From the NCBI RefSeq assembly GCF_001425055.1, contig NZ_LMDK01000012.1, positions 906,205 through 970,204 of the forward strand: 64,000 nucleotides of DNA, given 5' to 3'. Shown one piece after another: positions 8,784 to 16,769 of the stretch. The notes beneath the pieces were generated by a model. The model worked only from the letters and a program-made list of their open reading frames with translations. It was not told the DNA's origin and ran no database searches. The position numbers were made by a program, and so were the translations under genes. The stretch is from Pelomonas sp. Root1237 (lineage in GTDB: Bacteria; Pseudomonadota; Gammaproteobacteria; Burkholderiales; Burkholderiaceae_C). Positions within the stretch are counted from its first letter, which is position 1. Every line of letters starts with the position of its first letter.

Positions 8784-10344
8784 ACTTCTTCGCCGCGTCC
8801 TCCAGGGCACGCCGCACGGCGTCGTCGTCATCCGCGGGCGCGCTGGCGCCTGACGCCGCTGGTTCAGGGGCGAACAGCTTGCTCGCATCGTCCGAGCTCA
8901 TGTCAGCGGGCTTGTCGTGGCCGCCCATCTGCTGCAACAGCTCCGACGCCTGGTTCAGGTCCACTGCCTTCTCCTTGTCGAGAAAGACGGTCACGGTCTG
9001 CGGGAAGAAGATGACGATGGCGACGAGGATGAGCTGCATGAACACCCAGGGGATGGAGCCCATGTAGATGTCGCTGGACAGCACCTTCTTCGGGATCGAG
9101 CCGTTCTTGAACAGCGTGTCCGAGATGCCGCGCAGATAGAACAGCGCAAAGCCGAACGGCGGGTGCATGAAGCTGGTCTGCATGTTCACGCACAGCATGA
9201 CGCCGAACCAGACGAGGTCGATGCCCATCTTCTCGGCCACCGGCCCGAGCAGCGGCAGGATGATGAAGGCGATCTCGAAGAAGTCGAGGAAGAAGGCCAG
9301 GAAGAAGATGAACAGGTTGACGACGATCAGGAAGCCGATCTGGCCGCCCGGCAGGTCGCTCAACATGTGCTCGATCCAGCGCCCGCCCTCGACACCCTGG
9401 AACACCAGCGAGAAGGTGCGCGAGCCGATCAGGATGAAGACCACCATGGCCGTGATGCGCATGGTGCCGAGCATGGTGTCCTTGATCAGCGGCCAGTTCA
9501 GGCGCTTGTGCAGGCCGGCCAGGATGAAGGCGCCGACCGCACCCATCGCACCGGCCTCGGTCGGCGTGCAGATGGCCGTGTTGATGCCGGGCAGGCCGCC
9601 CATGGAGCCGAGCACGGCAAAGATCAGCACGGCCGACGGAACGATGCCGCGCAAACACTTCTTCCACAGTGCCCAGCCTTGCAGCGTGCGCGCTTCCTTG
9701 GGAACACCGGGTACGTGGTCCGGCTTCACACGGCTCAGCACGAAGGTGTAGAGCGCAAAGATCAGCACCTGCAGGATGGACGGGCCCCAGGCGCCCTTGT
9801 ACATGTCGCCCACGGAGCGGCCGAGTTGGTCCGCCAGCACGACCAGTACCAGCGACGGCGGCACCAGCTGCGTGATCGTGCCCGACGCGGCCAGCACGCC
9901 GGTCGCGTAGCGCATGTTGTAGCCGTAGCGCATCATGACCGGCAGCGAGATCATCGCCATCGCGATGACTTGGCCCGCGACGGTGCCGGTGATGGCACCC
10001 AGGATGAAGCCGACGATGATGACCGAGTAGCCCAGGCCGCCGCGCACCGGGCCGAACAGCTGGCCCATGGAGTCGAGCATGTCCTCCGCGAGGCCGCATT
10101 TCTCCAGCAGCGAGCCCATCAGCGTGAAGAAGGGAATGGCCAGCAGCAGGTCGTTGGACAGGATGCCGAAGACGTTCTGCGGCAGCGCGCTCATGAACTC
10201 CGGCGGGAACCAGCCCTGGCTCACCGCGAAGAAACCGCAGGCCAGGCCGAGTGCTGCCAGCGAGAACGCGACGGGGAAGCCGATCAGCATGATCACGATC
10301 AGCCCCGCGAACATCAGCGGCGGGAAGCTCTCCATCGAGATCAT
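8782..10344 (-). CDS. dctM: TRAP transporter large permease DctM
   Basis: Large 12-13 helix membrane subunit of the TRAP transporter, responsible for ion-coupled translocation. Characteristic segments are FTLMGSLLEKCGLAEDML, GAITGTVAGQVIAMAMISLP and CTPTEAGAMGAVGAFILAG. It is 520 residues, about 80 more than a usual DctM. The excess is a hydrophilic C-terminal tail (from about residue 455, Ala/Asp/Glu-rich, ending RRALEDAAKK) that is not part of the transport fold. The start codon overlaps the dctQ stop as ATGA, showing translational coupling. The partner binding protein is encoded on the other strand at 7616-8704. Confidence 0.93.
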   Translation of the reverse strand: MISMESFPPLMFAGLIVIMLIGFPVAFSLAALGLACGFFAVSQGWFPPEFMSALPQNVFGILSNDLLLAIPFFTLMGSLLEKCGLAEDMLDSMGQLFGPVRGGLGYSVIIVGFILGAITGTVAGQVIAMAMISLPVMMRYGYNMRYATGVLAASGTITQLVPPSLVLVVLADQLGRSVGDMYKGAWGPSILQVLIFALYTFVLSRVKPDHVPGVPKEARTLQGWALWKKCLRGIVPSAVLIFAVLGSMGGLPGINTAICTPTEAGAMGAVGAFILAGLHKRLNWPLIKDTMLGTMRITAMVVFILIGSRTFSLVFQGVEGGRWIEHMLSDLPGGQIGFLIVVNLFIFFLAFFLDFFEIAFIILPLLGPVAEKMGIDLVWFGVMLCVNMQTSFMHPPFGFALFYLRGISDTLFKNGSIPKKVLSSDIYMGSIPWVFMQLILVAIVIFFPQTVTVFLDKEKAVDLNQASELLQQMGGHDKPADMSSDDASKLFAPEPAASGASAPADDDDAVRRALEDAAKK

Positions 10345-10949
10345 TGCAGGGGCCTCTCGTAGTGGATGTCCATGTCGAACTTGTGCGCGAGCCAGGCCAC
10401 GCGCTTGATGATTTCGGCCACGCCCTGCAGCGCAACGAGCGCGAAGCCCAGGGGCAGCACCAGCACGGCCGGCCAGCGGATCAGGCCGCCGGCATTGCTC
10501 GACACCTCGCCCGAGGTCAGCAGCTTGGTGACATAGCCCATGAGGCCGAGGCTGGCGACCGAGTCACTGGCGCTCATGCCGGTGCTGAGCTTGACGACGA
10601 ACAGGCCCCAGGACAGCCAGGCCATGTAGCAGATGACCGGCATCAGGAAGACGACGAGGCCGAACAGGTCGACATAAACCTTGCCGTGGCCGGTCAGCCG
10701 GCTGTAGACCAGGTCCACACGCACATGCTCGTTGAGTCGGAGCACCTGAGCCGCGCCCAGCATGACGCAGGTGGCGAACAGATACCACTGGATCTCGAGG
10801 AAGGAGTTGGAGCTGTAGTCCAGCCCGTAGCGGACGACGGCGTTGGCGGCGCTGATGAAGCAGGACAGCAGCACGGCCCAGGCGGCAATCTTGCCGAAGC
10901 GGTCGTTCAGGCTGTCGATGCGCCGCGCAAGGGAGAGCAGGGCGTTCAT
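10341..10949 (-). CDS. dctQ: TRAP transporter small permease DctQ
   Basis: Four-helix small membrane subunit of the TRAP transporter. Visible features are the amphipathic N-terminus MNALLSLARRIDSLNDRFGK, helix 1 with CFISAANAVVRYGL, and the family segment SFLEIQWYLFATCVMLGAAQVLRLNEHVRVDL. The cytoplasmic loop is longer than usual, as in the TakQ subgroup. I chose the ATG at 10949 because homologues start there. A longer frame starting at 11015 would have to read through the hairpin at 10971-10997. The stop overlaps the dctM start (ATGA). Confidence 0.88.
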   Translation of the reverse strand: MNALLSLARRIDSLNDRFGKIAAWAVLLSCFISAANAVVRYGLDYSSNSFLEIQWYLFATCVMLGAAQVLRLNEHVRVDLVYSRLTGHGKVYVDLFGLVVFLMPVICYMAWLSWGLFVVKLSTGMSASDSVASLGLMGYVTKLLTSGEVSSNAGGLIRWPAVLVLPLGFALVALQGVAEIIKRVAWLAHKFDMDIHYERPLQ

Positions 10950-10970
10950 GGGCTGGGCAGGAGAAAAGCG

Positions 10971-10997
10971 AAGCGGCCGCCAATGTAGCGACCGCTT
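10971..10997 (-). terminator. Hairpin upstream of dctQ, possible weak terminator for the preceding gene
   Basis: A 10 bp inverted repeat with one G-T pair (10971-10980 with 10988-10997), followed on the minus strand by a pyrimidine-rich TTCGCTTTTCTCC. It sits between the DUF442 gene and dctQ, and fits a weak intrinsic terminator or an attenuator for dctQM. Confidence 0.45.
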
Positions 10998-11048
10998 GGG
11001 GGGCGTCGGCTTCATTCAGCCGTCGTTCAGGGTAAGCCCCGAGGGGGT

Positions 11049-11393
11049 TCAGCCCAGTTGCTGGGCCTGCATGAACAGGCGAGTCGATCGGGCACCGGAG
11101 CGGCAGAAGACCAGCAGCGGCCGCGGTAGTTCGGCCAGCAGATCGGCGAAGGCCGCAATCTCCTCGGGCGACTGGTAGCCGCCGGCCACCGGCAGGTGGC
11201 GATACGCCAGGCCTGCAGCTTCAGCGGCAGCTTGAATGGCTGCCGAGGTCGGCTGGTCGGGGCCGTGCTCGAAATCGGGCCGGTTGTTGACGACGCTCTT
11301 GAAGCCCATCGCCGCCGCTTCGGCCATGGCTTCGGGCGTCAGCTGAGGGGCGGCGCAGATGTCGGGGGCGATGGCTTGCATCAGCAGGCTCAT
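11049..11393 (-). CDS. TIGR01244/DUF442 family phosphatase- or rhodanese-like protein
   Basis: A 114-residue single-domain protein of the beta-lactamase-hydrolase-like (Blh N-terminal) family, related in fold to dual-specificity phosphatases. The catalytic P-loop is CRSGARS (about 96-102), preceded by PRPLLVF. The NNRPDFEHGPDQP segment near residue 36 is typical. In other bacteria such domains are linked to sulfide oxidation (when fused to a persulfide dioxygenase) or biofilm control, but no partner is present here and the substrate is unknown. It follows yqeY by 9 bases and is probably in the same transcript. Confidence 0.8.
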   Translation of the reverse strand: MSLLMQAIAPDICAAPQLTPEAMAEAAAMGFKSVVNNRPDFEHGPDQPTSAAIQAAAEAAGLAYRHLPVAGGYQSPEEIAAFADLLAELPRPLLVFCRSGARSTRLFMQAQQLG

Positions 11394-11402
11394 GGCGGCT
11401 CC

Positions 11403-11849
11403 TTACTTGGCCAACGCGGCCTTGACCGCGCTTGAGACCGTGCTCATTTCGGCTACGCCGCTGAGTGCGGCCTTGGCGGCCGCCATGACCTTACCCATGT
11501 CGCCCGGGCCGCTCGCGCCCAGTTCGGCCACGATGGCGGCCACCTTTTCGGCCACAGCCTCGGCCGACAGGCGCTCAGGCAGATAGGCCTGCAGCACCGC
11601 CAGCTCGGCGGTTTCCTTGGCAACGAGGTCGTCGCGGCCGGCGGCGGCGAACTGACTGATCGAGTCCTTGCGCTGCTTGATCAGCTTGTCGACGATGGCC
11701 ACCAGGGCCGTGTCGTCCACAACGACGCGCTCGTCCACTTCCTTCTGCTTCACGGCGGCCAGCAGGCCACGGATGGTCAACAGACGATCGGCTTCCTTGG
11801 CGCGCATCGCGGCCTTCATGTCTTCGGTGATGCGGTCTTTGAGGCTCAT
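11403..11849 (-). CDS. yqeY: GatB/YqeY domain protein
   Basis: A 148-residue YqeY-family protein, homologous to the C-terminal tRNA-binding domain of the GatB amidotransferase subunit. It begins MSLKDRITEDMKAAMRAKE and contains LTIRGLLAAVKQKEVD and the YLPERLSAEAV motif, all typical. Its precise role is unknown; association with tRNA metabolism is inferred from the family. It lies 106 bases after rpsU on the same strand, behind a terminator-like hairpin, which matches the common rpsU-yqeY-dnaG macromolecular-synthesis order, although dnaG is not here. Confidence 0.9.
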   Translation of the reverse strand: MSLKDRITEDMKAAMRAKEADRLLTIRGLLAAVKQKEVDERVVVDDTALVAIVDKLIKQRKDSISQFAAAGRDDLVAKETAELAVLQAYLPERLSAEAVAEKVAAIVAELGASGPGDMGKVMAAAKAALSGVAEMSTVSSAVKAALAK

Positions 11850-11873
11850 GGCGTAGAGGGTATGAAAAAAACA

Positions 11874-11905
11874 AAAACCCGCGACAGCGTCCTGTGGCGG
11901 GTTTT
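11874..11905 (-). terminator. Intrinsic terminator after rpsU
   Basis: A 9 bp stem (AAAACCCGC at 11874-11882, GCGGGTTTT at 11897-11905) capped by a second 4 bp stem (ACAG/CTGT), followed on the minus strand by TTTTTGTTTTTTT. It lies between rpsU and yqeY and should stop a large part of the rpsU transcripts. Confidence 0.85.
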
Positions 11906-11955
11906 GGTGTCAACCGGAGCTGTTATGGAAACAGGCTCCGGGTCGCGTCAGCCGA

Positions 11956-12168
11956 TCAGAACAGCTTCTTGGGCAGCTGCATGCTGCGCACACGCTTGTA
12001 ATGGCGCTTGACGGCGGCTGCCTTCTTGCGCTTGCGCTCGGCAGTGGGCTTCTCGTAGAACTCGCGGGCGCGAAGTTCGGTCAGCAGACCCAGCTTTTCG
12101 ATGGTGCGCTTGAAGCGACGCAGGGCGACGTCGAACGGCTCGTTTTCCTTGACGCGGATGGTGGTCAT
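11956..12168 (-). CDS. rpsU: 30S ribosomal protein S21
   Basis: The 70-residue S21 protein of the small ribosomal subunit, which helps base pairing of the 16S 3' end with mRNA. It begins [20 protein letters not shown] and has the basic C-terminal tail [19 protein letters not shown]. Length matches the betaproteobacterial form. A GAAGGAA ribosome site lies 5 bases before the ATG on the minus strand. It has its own promoter just beyond the end of the upstream flavoprotein gene, a leader of about 120 bases and a terminator downstream. Confidence 0.96.
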   Translation of the reverse strand: MTTIRVKENEPFDVALRRFKRTIEKLGLLTELRAREFYEKPTAERKRKKAAAVKRHYKRVRSMQLPKKLF

Positions 12169-12296
12169 TTATTTCCTTCAGATTGCGCTCGGTGTTCGCG
12201 GCTGGGATCAGCAGCAGGTTCCGGATTACTGCTTCTCTTGAGTCTTCTTCGAGAAGTGCAGCGAATCGACGCGCAGGTTTGCCAGCAAAGCCGGGG

Positions 12297-12326
12297 ATTG
12301 TAGCCAGAAAATCAACGACTTGCCAA
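12297..12326 (-). promoter_or_regulatory. Probable sigma-70 promoter of rpsU
   Basis: On the minus strand TTGGCA (12326-12321) is separated by 18 bases from TACAAT (12302-12297). This would start transcription about 120 bases before the rpsU ATG, right after the end of the BaiN-family gene. The leader contains a small hairpin (12232-12237 with 12251-12256). Confidence 0.6.
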
Positions 12327-12333
12327 GATTCGC

Positions 12334-13551
12334 TCAAGCTGTTGTGGCGGTGTCCGCCATGGCCCGGGCGCAGGCAGCTGCACTGGCCCACGCCCATTGA
12401 AAGTTGTAGCCGCCCAGCCAGCCGGTCACGTCCACGACTTCACCGATGAAATACAGGCCCGGGACGCGCTTGCTCTCGAGCGTTTGCGAACTCAGTTCCT
12501 TGGTGCTGACGCCACCGCGCATGACTTCGGCCTTGCGCCAACCCTCGTCGCCGCTGGGCATCAACTGCCACTCATGCACGCTGCGGCCCAGGCGCTGCAG
12601 GTCGGCGTCGCGGCAGTCGGGCAGCGGTTTGGTGGCGTCCAGGTTTGCGCGCTCCAGCCAGGCGGCCGCCAGGCGCTGCGGCAGGCGGGACGCAAATTCG
12701 TTGCCGAGTTGGCGGCGTGAGGTGGCCTTGGCCTGGACAAGTTCCTTCTCCAGTTGGAGGTCGGGCGCCAGATTGAGCTGCAGCGCCTGATCATCGGCGC
12801 GGTAGCTTGAGATCTGCAGGATGGCCGGGCCGCTGAGACCACGATGTGTGAACAGCAGGTCTTCAAGGAACCGCATGCGCGCTTTGCCACTGCCAACGCT
12901 GACTTCCACTGGCAACGACAACCCGGCCAGGGCGGCGAAGGGTGCCCAGGCGTCCGCATCGAAGGTCAGAGGCACCAGCGCTGGGCGCGGCTCCACGATG
13001 GCGTGCTCGAAGCGCTTGGCCAGTCGCAGGCCCCAGTCGCTGGCGCCGATCTTGGGCACAGGCAGCCCGCCGGTCGCGACGACGACGCGCGGCGCCAGCA
13101 CCGGACCCTGGCTGGTGTCCAACTCGAAGCCACCTTCGGGCAGCCTGCGCACGTCCGCCACCGTGCAGGGCTGCCAGCGCGTCACGCCACCCGCCTCGCA
13201 TTCCTTGACCAACATCTGGATGATCTGCTCAGCGGAGTCGTCGCAGAACAACTGGCCCTTGTGCTTCTCGTGGAAGGCGATGCCGTAGCCCTGCACGAGC
13301 TTGATGAAGTCCTGCGGGGTGTAGCGGGCCAGGGCTGAGCGGCAGAAGGCGGGGTTTTCGGACAGGAAATTGGCCGGCCCGGCCTCACGATTCGTGAAAT
13401 TGCACCGGCCGCCGCCCGAGATACGAATTTTTTCGGCCAGCTTGGGCGAGTGGTCGATCAGCAGCACCTTGAGACCCCGCTGGCCCGCCAGGCCAGCACA
13501 GAACAGCCCTGCCGCCCCCGCGCCCACCACCACCGCATCGAATCCCCGCAT
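12334..13551 (-). CDS. BaiN/HI0933-family NAD(P)/FAD-dependent flavoprotein
   Basis: A 405-residue flavoprotein of the TIGR00275/HI0933 family. The N-terminal FAD-binding Rossmann motif is VVVGAGAAGLFCA (about 7-19), followed by the family signature ISGGGRCNFTN (about 46-56). The C-terminal FAD motif is GLYFIGEVVDVTGWLGGYN (about 365-383). The family is widely annotated as aminoacetone oxidase or BaiN; its true substrate is not established. The start is supported by GGGAGGT five bases before the ATG. It is divergent from the GGDEF-like gene at 13766. Confidence 0.9.
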   Translation of the reverse strand: MRGFDAVVVGAGAAGLFCAGLAGQRGLKVLLIDHSPKLAEKIRISGGGRCNFTNREAGPANFLSENPAFCRSALARYTPQDFIKLVQGYGIAFHEKHKGQLFCDDSAEQIIQMLVKECEAGGVTRWQPCTVADVRRLPEGGFELDTSQGPVLAPRVVVATGGLPVPKIGASDWGLRLAKRFEHAIVEPRPALVPLTFDADAWAPFAALAGLSLPVEVSVGSGKARMRFLEDLLFTHRGLSGPAILQISSYRADDQALQLNLAPDLQLEKELVQAKATSRRQLGNEFASRLPQRLAAAWLERANLDATKPLPDCRDADLQRLGRSVHEWQLMPSGDEGWRKAEVMRGGVSTKELSSQTLESKRVPGLYFIGEVVDVTGWLGGYNFQWAWASAAACARAMADTATTA

Positions 13552-13716
13552 AGACCTCCCGTGAATGGGGCGGCATTGTCGTGGGTGGGCGCATCGAAAC
13601 TCGTTAGGATTCACGCCGGGTAGCAAAAGGGTCTTCTAGGGGGGAGGCCCGATTCATGGGGTGGCACGGCCTTGCTGGTGCTGCTTTGGCCCCACTACAG
13701 TCCCCCGACACCTTTG

Positions 13717-13743
13717 GTATTCGCGGCATTGCGCCGCGAATAC
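13717..13743. promoter_or_regulatory. Perfect 11 bp hairpin upstream of the degenerate GGDEF gene
   Basis: GTATTCGCGGC (13717-13727) and its exact complement (13733-13743) flank an ATTGC loop, ending 22 bases before the ATG at 13766. There is no T-run, so it is not a standard terminator; it could be an operator for the divergent pair or an mRNA structure near the start. Confidence 0.5.
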
Positions 13744-13765
13744 ACGATGGCATCACAACGATCTC

Positions 13766-14779
13766 ATGGACATGACCGCTGACCAGACCGCGATGCAGCC
13801 GCCGCCCGGCAGCTTGGCGCATTGGCTGGCAGGCCACGGAGAACTGGGCGGCGAGACACTGGCCGGCCTCATCTCGTTGATCGAGCCCCTGGGCAGCCAG
13901 GCGGCGATCAAGGCGATGTCCACCGGCCGATACGTATTTGCGAGCACGGGCCTGGCGCAGATGTTCGAGCGTGAAGCGGTGGTCGGCCACACGGACGCCG
14001 AGTTGCTCAAGGCCGACGAGACGACGGCCTTGCGTCGTGTCGAGCAGACGGTCATGGCCCAGCGTCACCCGGTCGTCAGCGAGCACAAGCTGGAAATCAA
14101 CAGCCGTCGCCGCGAGTTCAGCGTCACCCGGCTGGCCCTGAGTGCCGACTTCCTGCTCTCGGTATGGCATGAGCGCACCGAGGAGCGCCACCGAGAGGCC
14201 CATCTGCAGCGCGCCCTGGCCCAGATCGAGCAGCAGCAGTCCTCCATCGAGCAGATCCGCCGCGAGCTGCAGCAGGGTTCGGGCCGCGACGATGTTTCGG
14301 GCCTTTACATGCGCGCCCAGTTCGACGACCAGCTGCTGCGCGAGATCGACCTTTCTTCGCGCGAGCATCGTGAGTTCGCCCTTGTCATCATTGCGCTGGA
14401 TGCCTCGCCGGCCATCACCGGCCTGGGTGATGACGCCCAGCAGCGCCTGCTCGAGGGCATCGGTCGCATGCTGCGCGCCAACACGCGGGCAATGGACTCG
14501 GCCTGCCGCATCGGGCCGCAACGCTTTGCGGTGCTGCTGTCCGGCGTGGGCCTGGCGACGGCCCATGCACGCATGGAGCAGCTGCGCCGCCAGTGCGCGG
14601 CCCAGATCGTCGTGTTGAATGGCCAGGACCTGGGCTTGTCCATCTCGATGGGCGTGTCCAGCTTCCCGCATACCGCCTCGCGCCAGGACGAGCTGATGGC
14701 CGCCAGCGAAGCAGCTGTGCACGAGGCGCAGCGCCGCGGTGGCAACCAGGTCGTGCTGGCGTCCATTGCCTTCGGCTAA
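13766..14779 (+). CDS. PAS and degenerate GGDEF domain protein
   Basis: A 337-residue soluble protein with an N-terminal PAS-like region (about 40-145, including GRYVFASTGLAQMFEREAVVG), a coiled coil (about 145-180, ALAQIEQQQSSIEQIRREL) and a GGDEF-fold domain (about 185-335). The signature loop reads RIGPQRFAVLL instead of RxGGDEFxxLL, and the metal-binding aspartate region is ALVIIALDASPAITG, so diguanylate cyclase activity is very unlikely. It may bind GTP or act as a protein-interaction or effector module. The start at MDMTADQ is preferred over a longer frame beginning at 13661. The stop overlaps that of the TauE-family gene. Confidence 0.8.
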   Translation: MDMTADQTAMQPPPGSLAHWLAGHGELGGETLAGLISLIEPLGSQAAIKAMSTGRYVFASTGLAQMFEREAVVGHTDAELLKADETTALRRVEQTVMAQRHPVVSEHKLEINSRRREFSVTRLALSADFLLSVWHERTEERHREAHLQRALAQIEQQQSSIEQIRRELQQGSGRDDVSGLYMRAQFDDQLLREIDLSSREHREFALVIIALDASPAITGLGDDAQQRLLEGIGRMLRANTRAMDSACRIGPQRFAVLLSGVGLATAHARMEQLRRQCAAQIVVLNGQDLGLSISMGVSSFPHTASRQDELMAASEAAVHEAQRRGGNQVVLASIAFG

Positions 14780-15584
14780 AGCTCCGACAGCCCCTTGTAG
14801 AGCATGTAGGCCGCGAGCGAGAACAACAGCATCGCGAAGACCCTTTTCAGCTGAGCCACGTCCATGGCATGGGCTGCGCGTGCGCCGAGCGGTGCCATCG
14901 TCACGCTGGCCACGGCAATCAACGCCAGCGCTGGCAAATAGAGGTAGCCCACCGATCCCGGCAGGGCCGGCGTCAGCCCCCAACCGCCAATGACGTAGCC
15001 GAGCGTGTTCGCGACCGCGATCGGGAAGCCCAGGGCGGCGCTTGTCGCGACGGCGAGGTGCACCGGCACATTGCACCAGACCATGAAGGGCACGCTGACA
15101 AAGCCACCACCAGCCCCCACCATGCCCGAAAGCAGGCCGATTCCCGCGCCCGCACTGAACTGGCCGGTCGTGCCAGGCATCTGCCGGCTGGGCGCCGGGC
15201 GCTTGTTGCGCAGCATCTGCCAACCCGAAAAGCTGACGAATGCGGCGAAGACCAAGGCCAGCCAGGCGCCTTTGAGAAGGGCGAACAGGCCGGCACCCGC
15301 CAGCAGGCCGCCGATGAGGATGCCGGGCGCCAAGCCCTTGACGAGATCCCAGCGCACCGCGCCGCGCTGGTGATGGGCGCGCACGCTGGACAGCGACGTG
15401 AACATGATGGTGGCCATGGACGTCGCGATGGCCATCTTGACCGCCAGGCCCGGCTCGACGCCGCGCTGGCTCAGGATGAAGGTCAGGATGGGCACCATCA
15501 GCATGCCGCCGCCGATGCCGAGCAATCCCGCGAGGAAGCCAGCCGCGAGGCCGAGTGCGAGCAGTTCCGCGGCGAGGGTGGCTG

Positions 15585-15588
<4 letters not shown>
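14776..15588 (-). CDS. TauE/SafE family sulfite/anion exporter-like permease
   Basis: A 270-residue integral membrane protein with eight predicted helices arranged as two repeats. The first contains GFLAGLLGIGGGMLMVPIL (about 17-35), the second GIGLLSGMVGAGGGFVSVPF (about 150-169); this doubled GIGGG/GAGGG motif is the mark of the TauE/SafE (DUF81) family. Members export sulfite, sulfoacetate or other organosulfur anions, but the substrate here is unknown. The start ATG overlaps the stop of the EVE-domain gene (ATGA), so the two are co-translated. Confidence 0.9.
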
Positions 15589-16043
<455 letters not shown>

Positions 16044-16065
16044 CAGCTGATGCTAAGCGGGAAGA

Positions 16066-16250
16066 AGGTGTCCACCGCAATCCGGGGGGCCGAGATCCTG
16101 AACACCCAGGGGTAATCAGGTGGGCGAGGTCAGCCGGACTTCGGGTTCATCTGACGCGAGACGATCACGCCCGTCCGGCATGTTCCAAGCCCTTGCTCAT
16201 AGAGCATCGGATGAAGGAAATAAAGCCCCGGGGAAAGCGGTGGACGACGT
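16066..16250 (-). ncRNA. ssrS: 6S RNA
   Basis: The gap after zapA holds a roughly 185-base transcript-like structure on the minus strand. The ends pair (GTCCACCGC at 16245-16237 with GCGGTGGAC at 16078-16070), as in the 6S closing stem. The 5' half has CCCCGGGGCTTTATTTC followed by GATGCTCTATGAGC and CTTGGAACATGCCGGACGGG, which look like the central bubble region of betaproteobacterial 6S RNA. The position directly downstream of zapA is the classical ssrS locus. 6S RNA binds sigma-70 RNA polymerase and lowers transcription in stationary phase. The exact ends are estimated from the stem. Confidence 0.78.
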
Positions 16251-16262
16251 GAATTCTAAGTC

Positions 16263-16550
16263 TTAGAGCAGCTGCCCGTCGTGACCGAGTGCTTCATCCA
16301 GGCGCTTGACGAGGGTATCGATTTCGGGCGTTGACACCGGCGTCTCACGCGAGGTGTCGGCGAGCTGGTAGGCCAGGTTCAGCGCGGCCAATACGGCGAT
16401 GCGTTCGCGTGCCTTGACCTTGCCGGCGTCGCGGATGGCGCTCATCTCGCGGTCCACCTGGGCCACGGCGGAGCTCAATGCAGCTTCGCCGCCTTCGGGG
16501 CAGCCGAGCAGATAGCTCTGGCCCATGATGGTCACTTCCATCTGCTTCAT
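16263..16550 (-). CDS. zapA: Cell division protein ZapA
   Basis: A 95-residue ZapA-family protein that binds FtsZ and promotes ring assembly. It starts MKQMEVTIMGQSYLLGCPEG and has the following helix KVKARERIAVLAALNLAYQL, matching the family's N-terminal globular part and C-terminal coiled coil. The start overlaps the stop of the preceding coiled-coil gene (ATGA). The next element downstream is the 6S RNA gene, the same order as in other proteobacteria. Confidence 0.92.
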   Translation of the reverse strand: MKQMEVTIMGQSYLLGCPEGGEAALSSAVAQVDREMSAIRDAGKVKARERIAVLAALNLAYQLADTSRETPVSTPEIDTLVKRLDEALGHDGQLL

Positions 16551-16756
16551 ACGTCTTCCTTGGGCGTCTCGACGGGCAGGCGCTCCAGCAGCGCATCGAC
16601 GCGCGCTCGCGCCGCATTCAGCCGTGAGCGCAGGCTGTCACGCTCTTGCGTGAGGGCCGCCACCTGCTCGAGCAGCAGGGTGTTGGTTCGGGTCAACTCG
16701 TCGTGGCGCAGCAGCAGGCGTTCGACGCGTTCGGTGAGGTCGCTGAGTTGGGCCAT
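16547..16756 (-). CDS. ZapB-like small coiled-coil protein (TIGR02449 type)
   Basis: A 69-residue protein that is almost entirely one coiled coil (RVERLLLRHDELTRTNTLLL, then QVAALTQERDSLRSRLNAA). This size and its position directly before zapA match the TIGR02449 family, often viewed as a ZapB equivalent that would bridge ZapA at the division site. The function is inferred from context. The stop codon overlaps the zapA start, so the two are made together. Confidence 0.8.
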   Translation of the reverse strand: MAQLSDLTERVERLLLRHDELTRTNTLLLEQVAALTQERDSLRSRLNAARARVDALLERLPVETPKEDV

Positions 16757-16769
16757 GGCGTGTGAGGGT

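Noticed and set aside
13552-13765. A c-di-GMP (GEMM) riboswitch before the degenerate GGDEF gene
   Set aside because: A hairpin is present, but the conserved GEMM core with its tetraloop and receptor is not seen.
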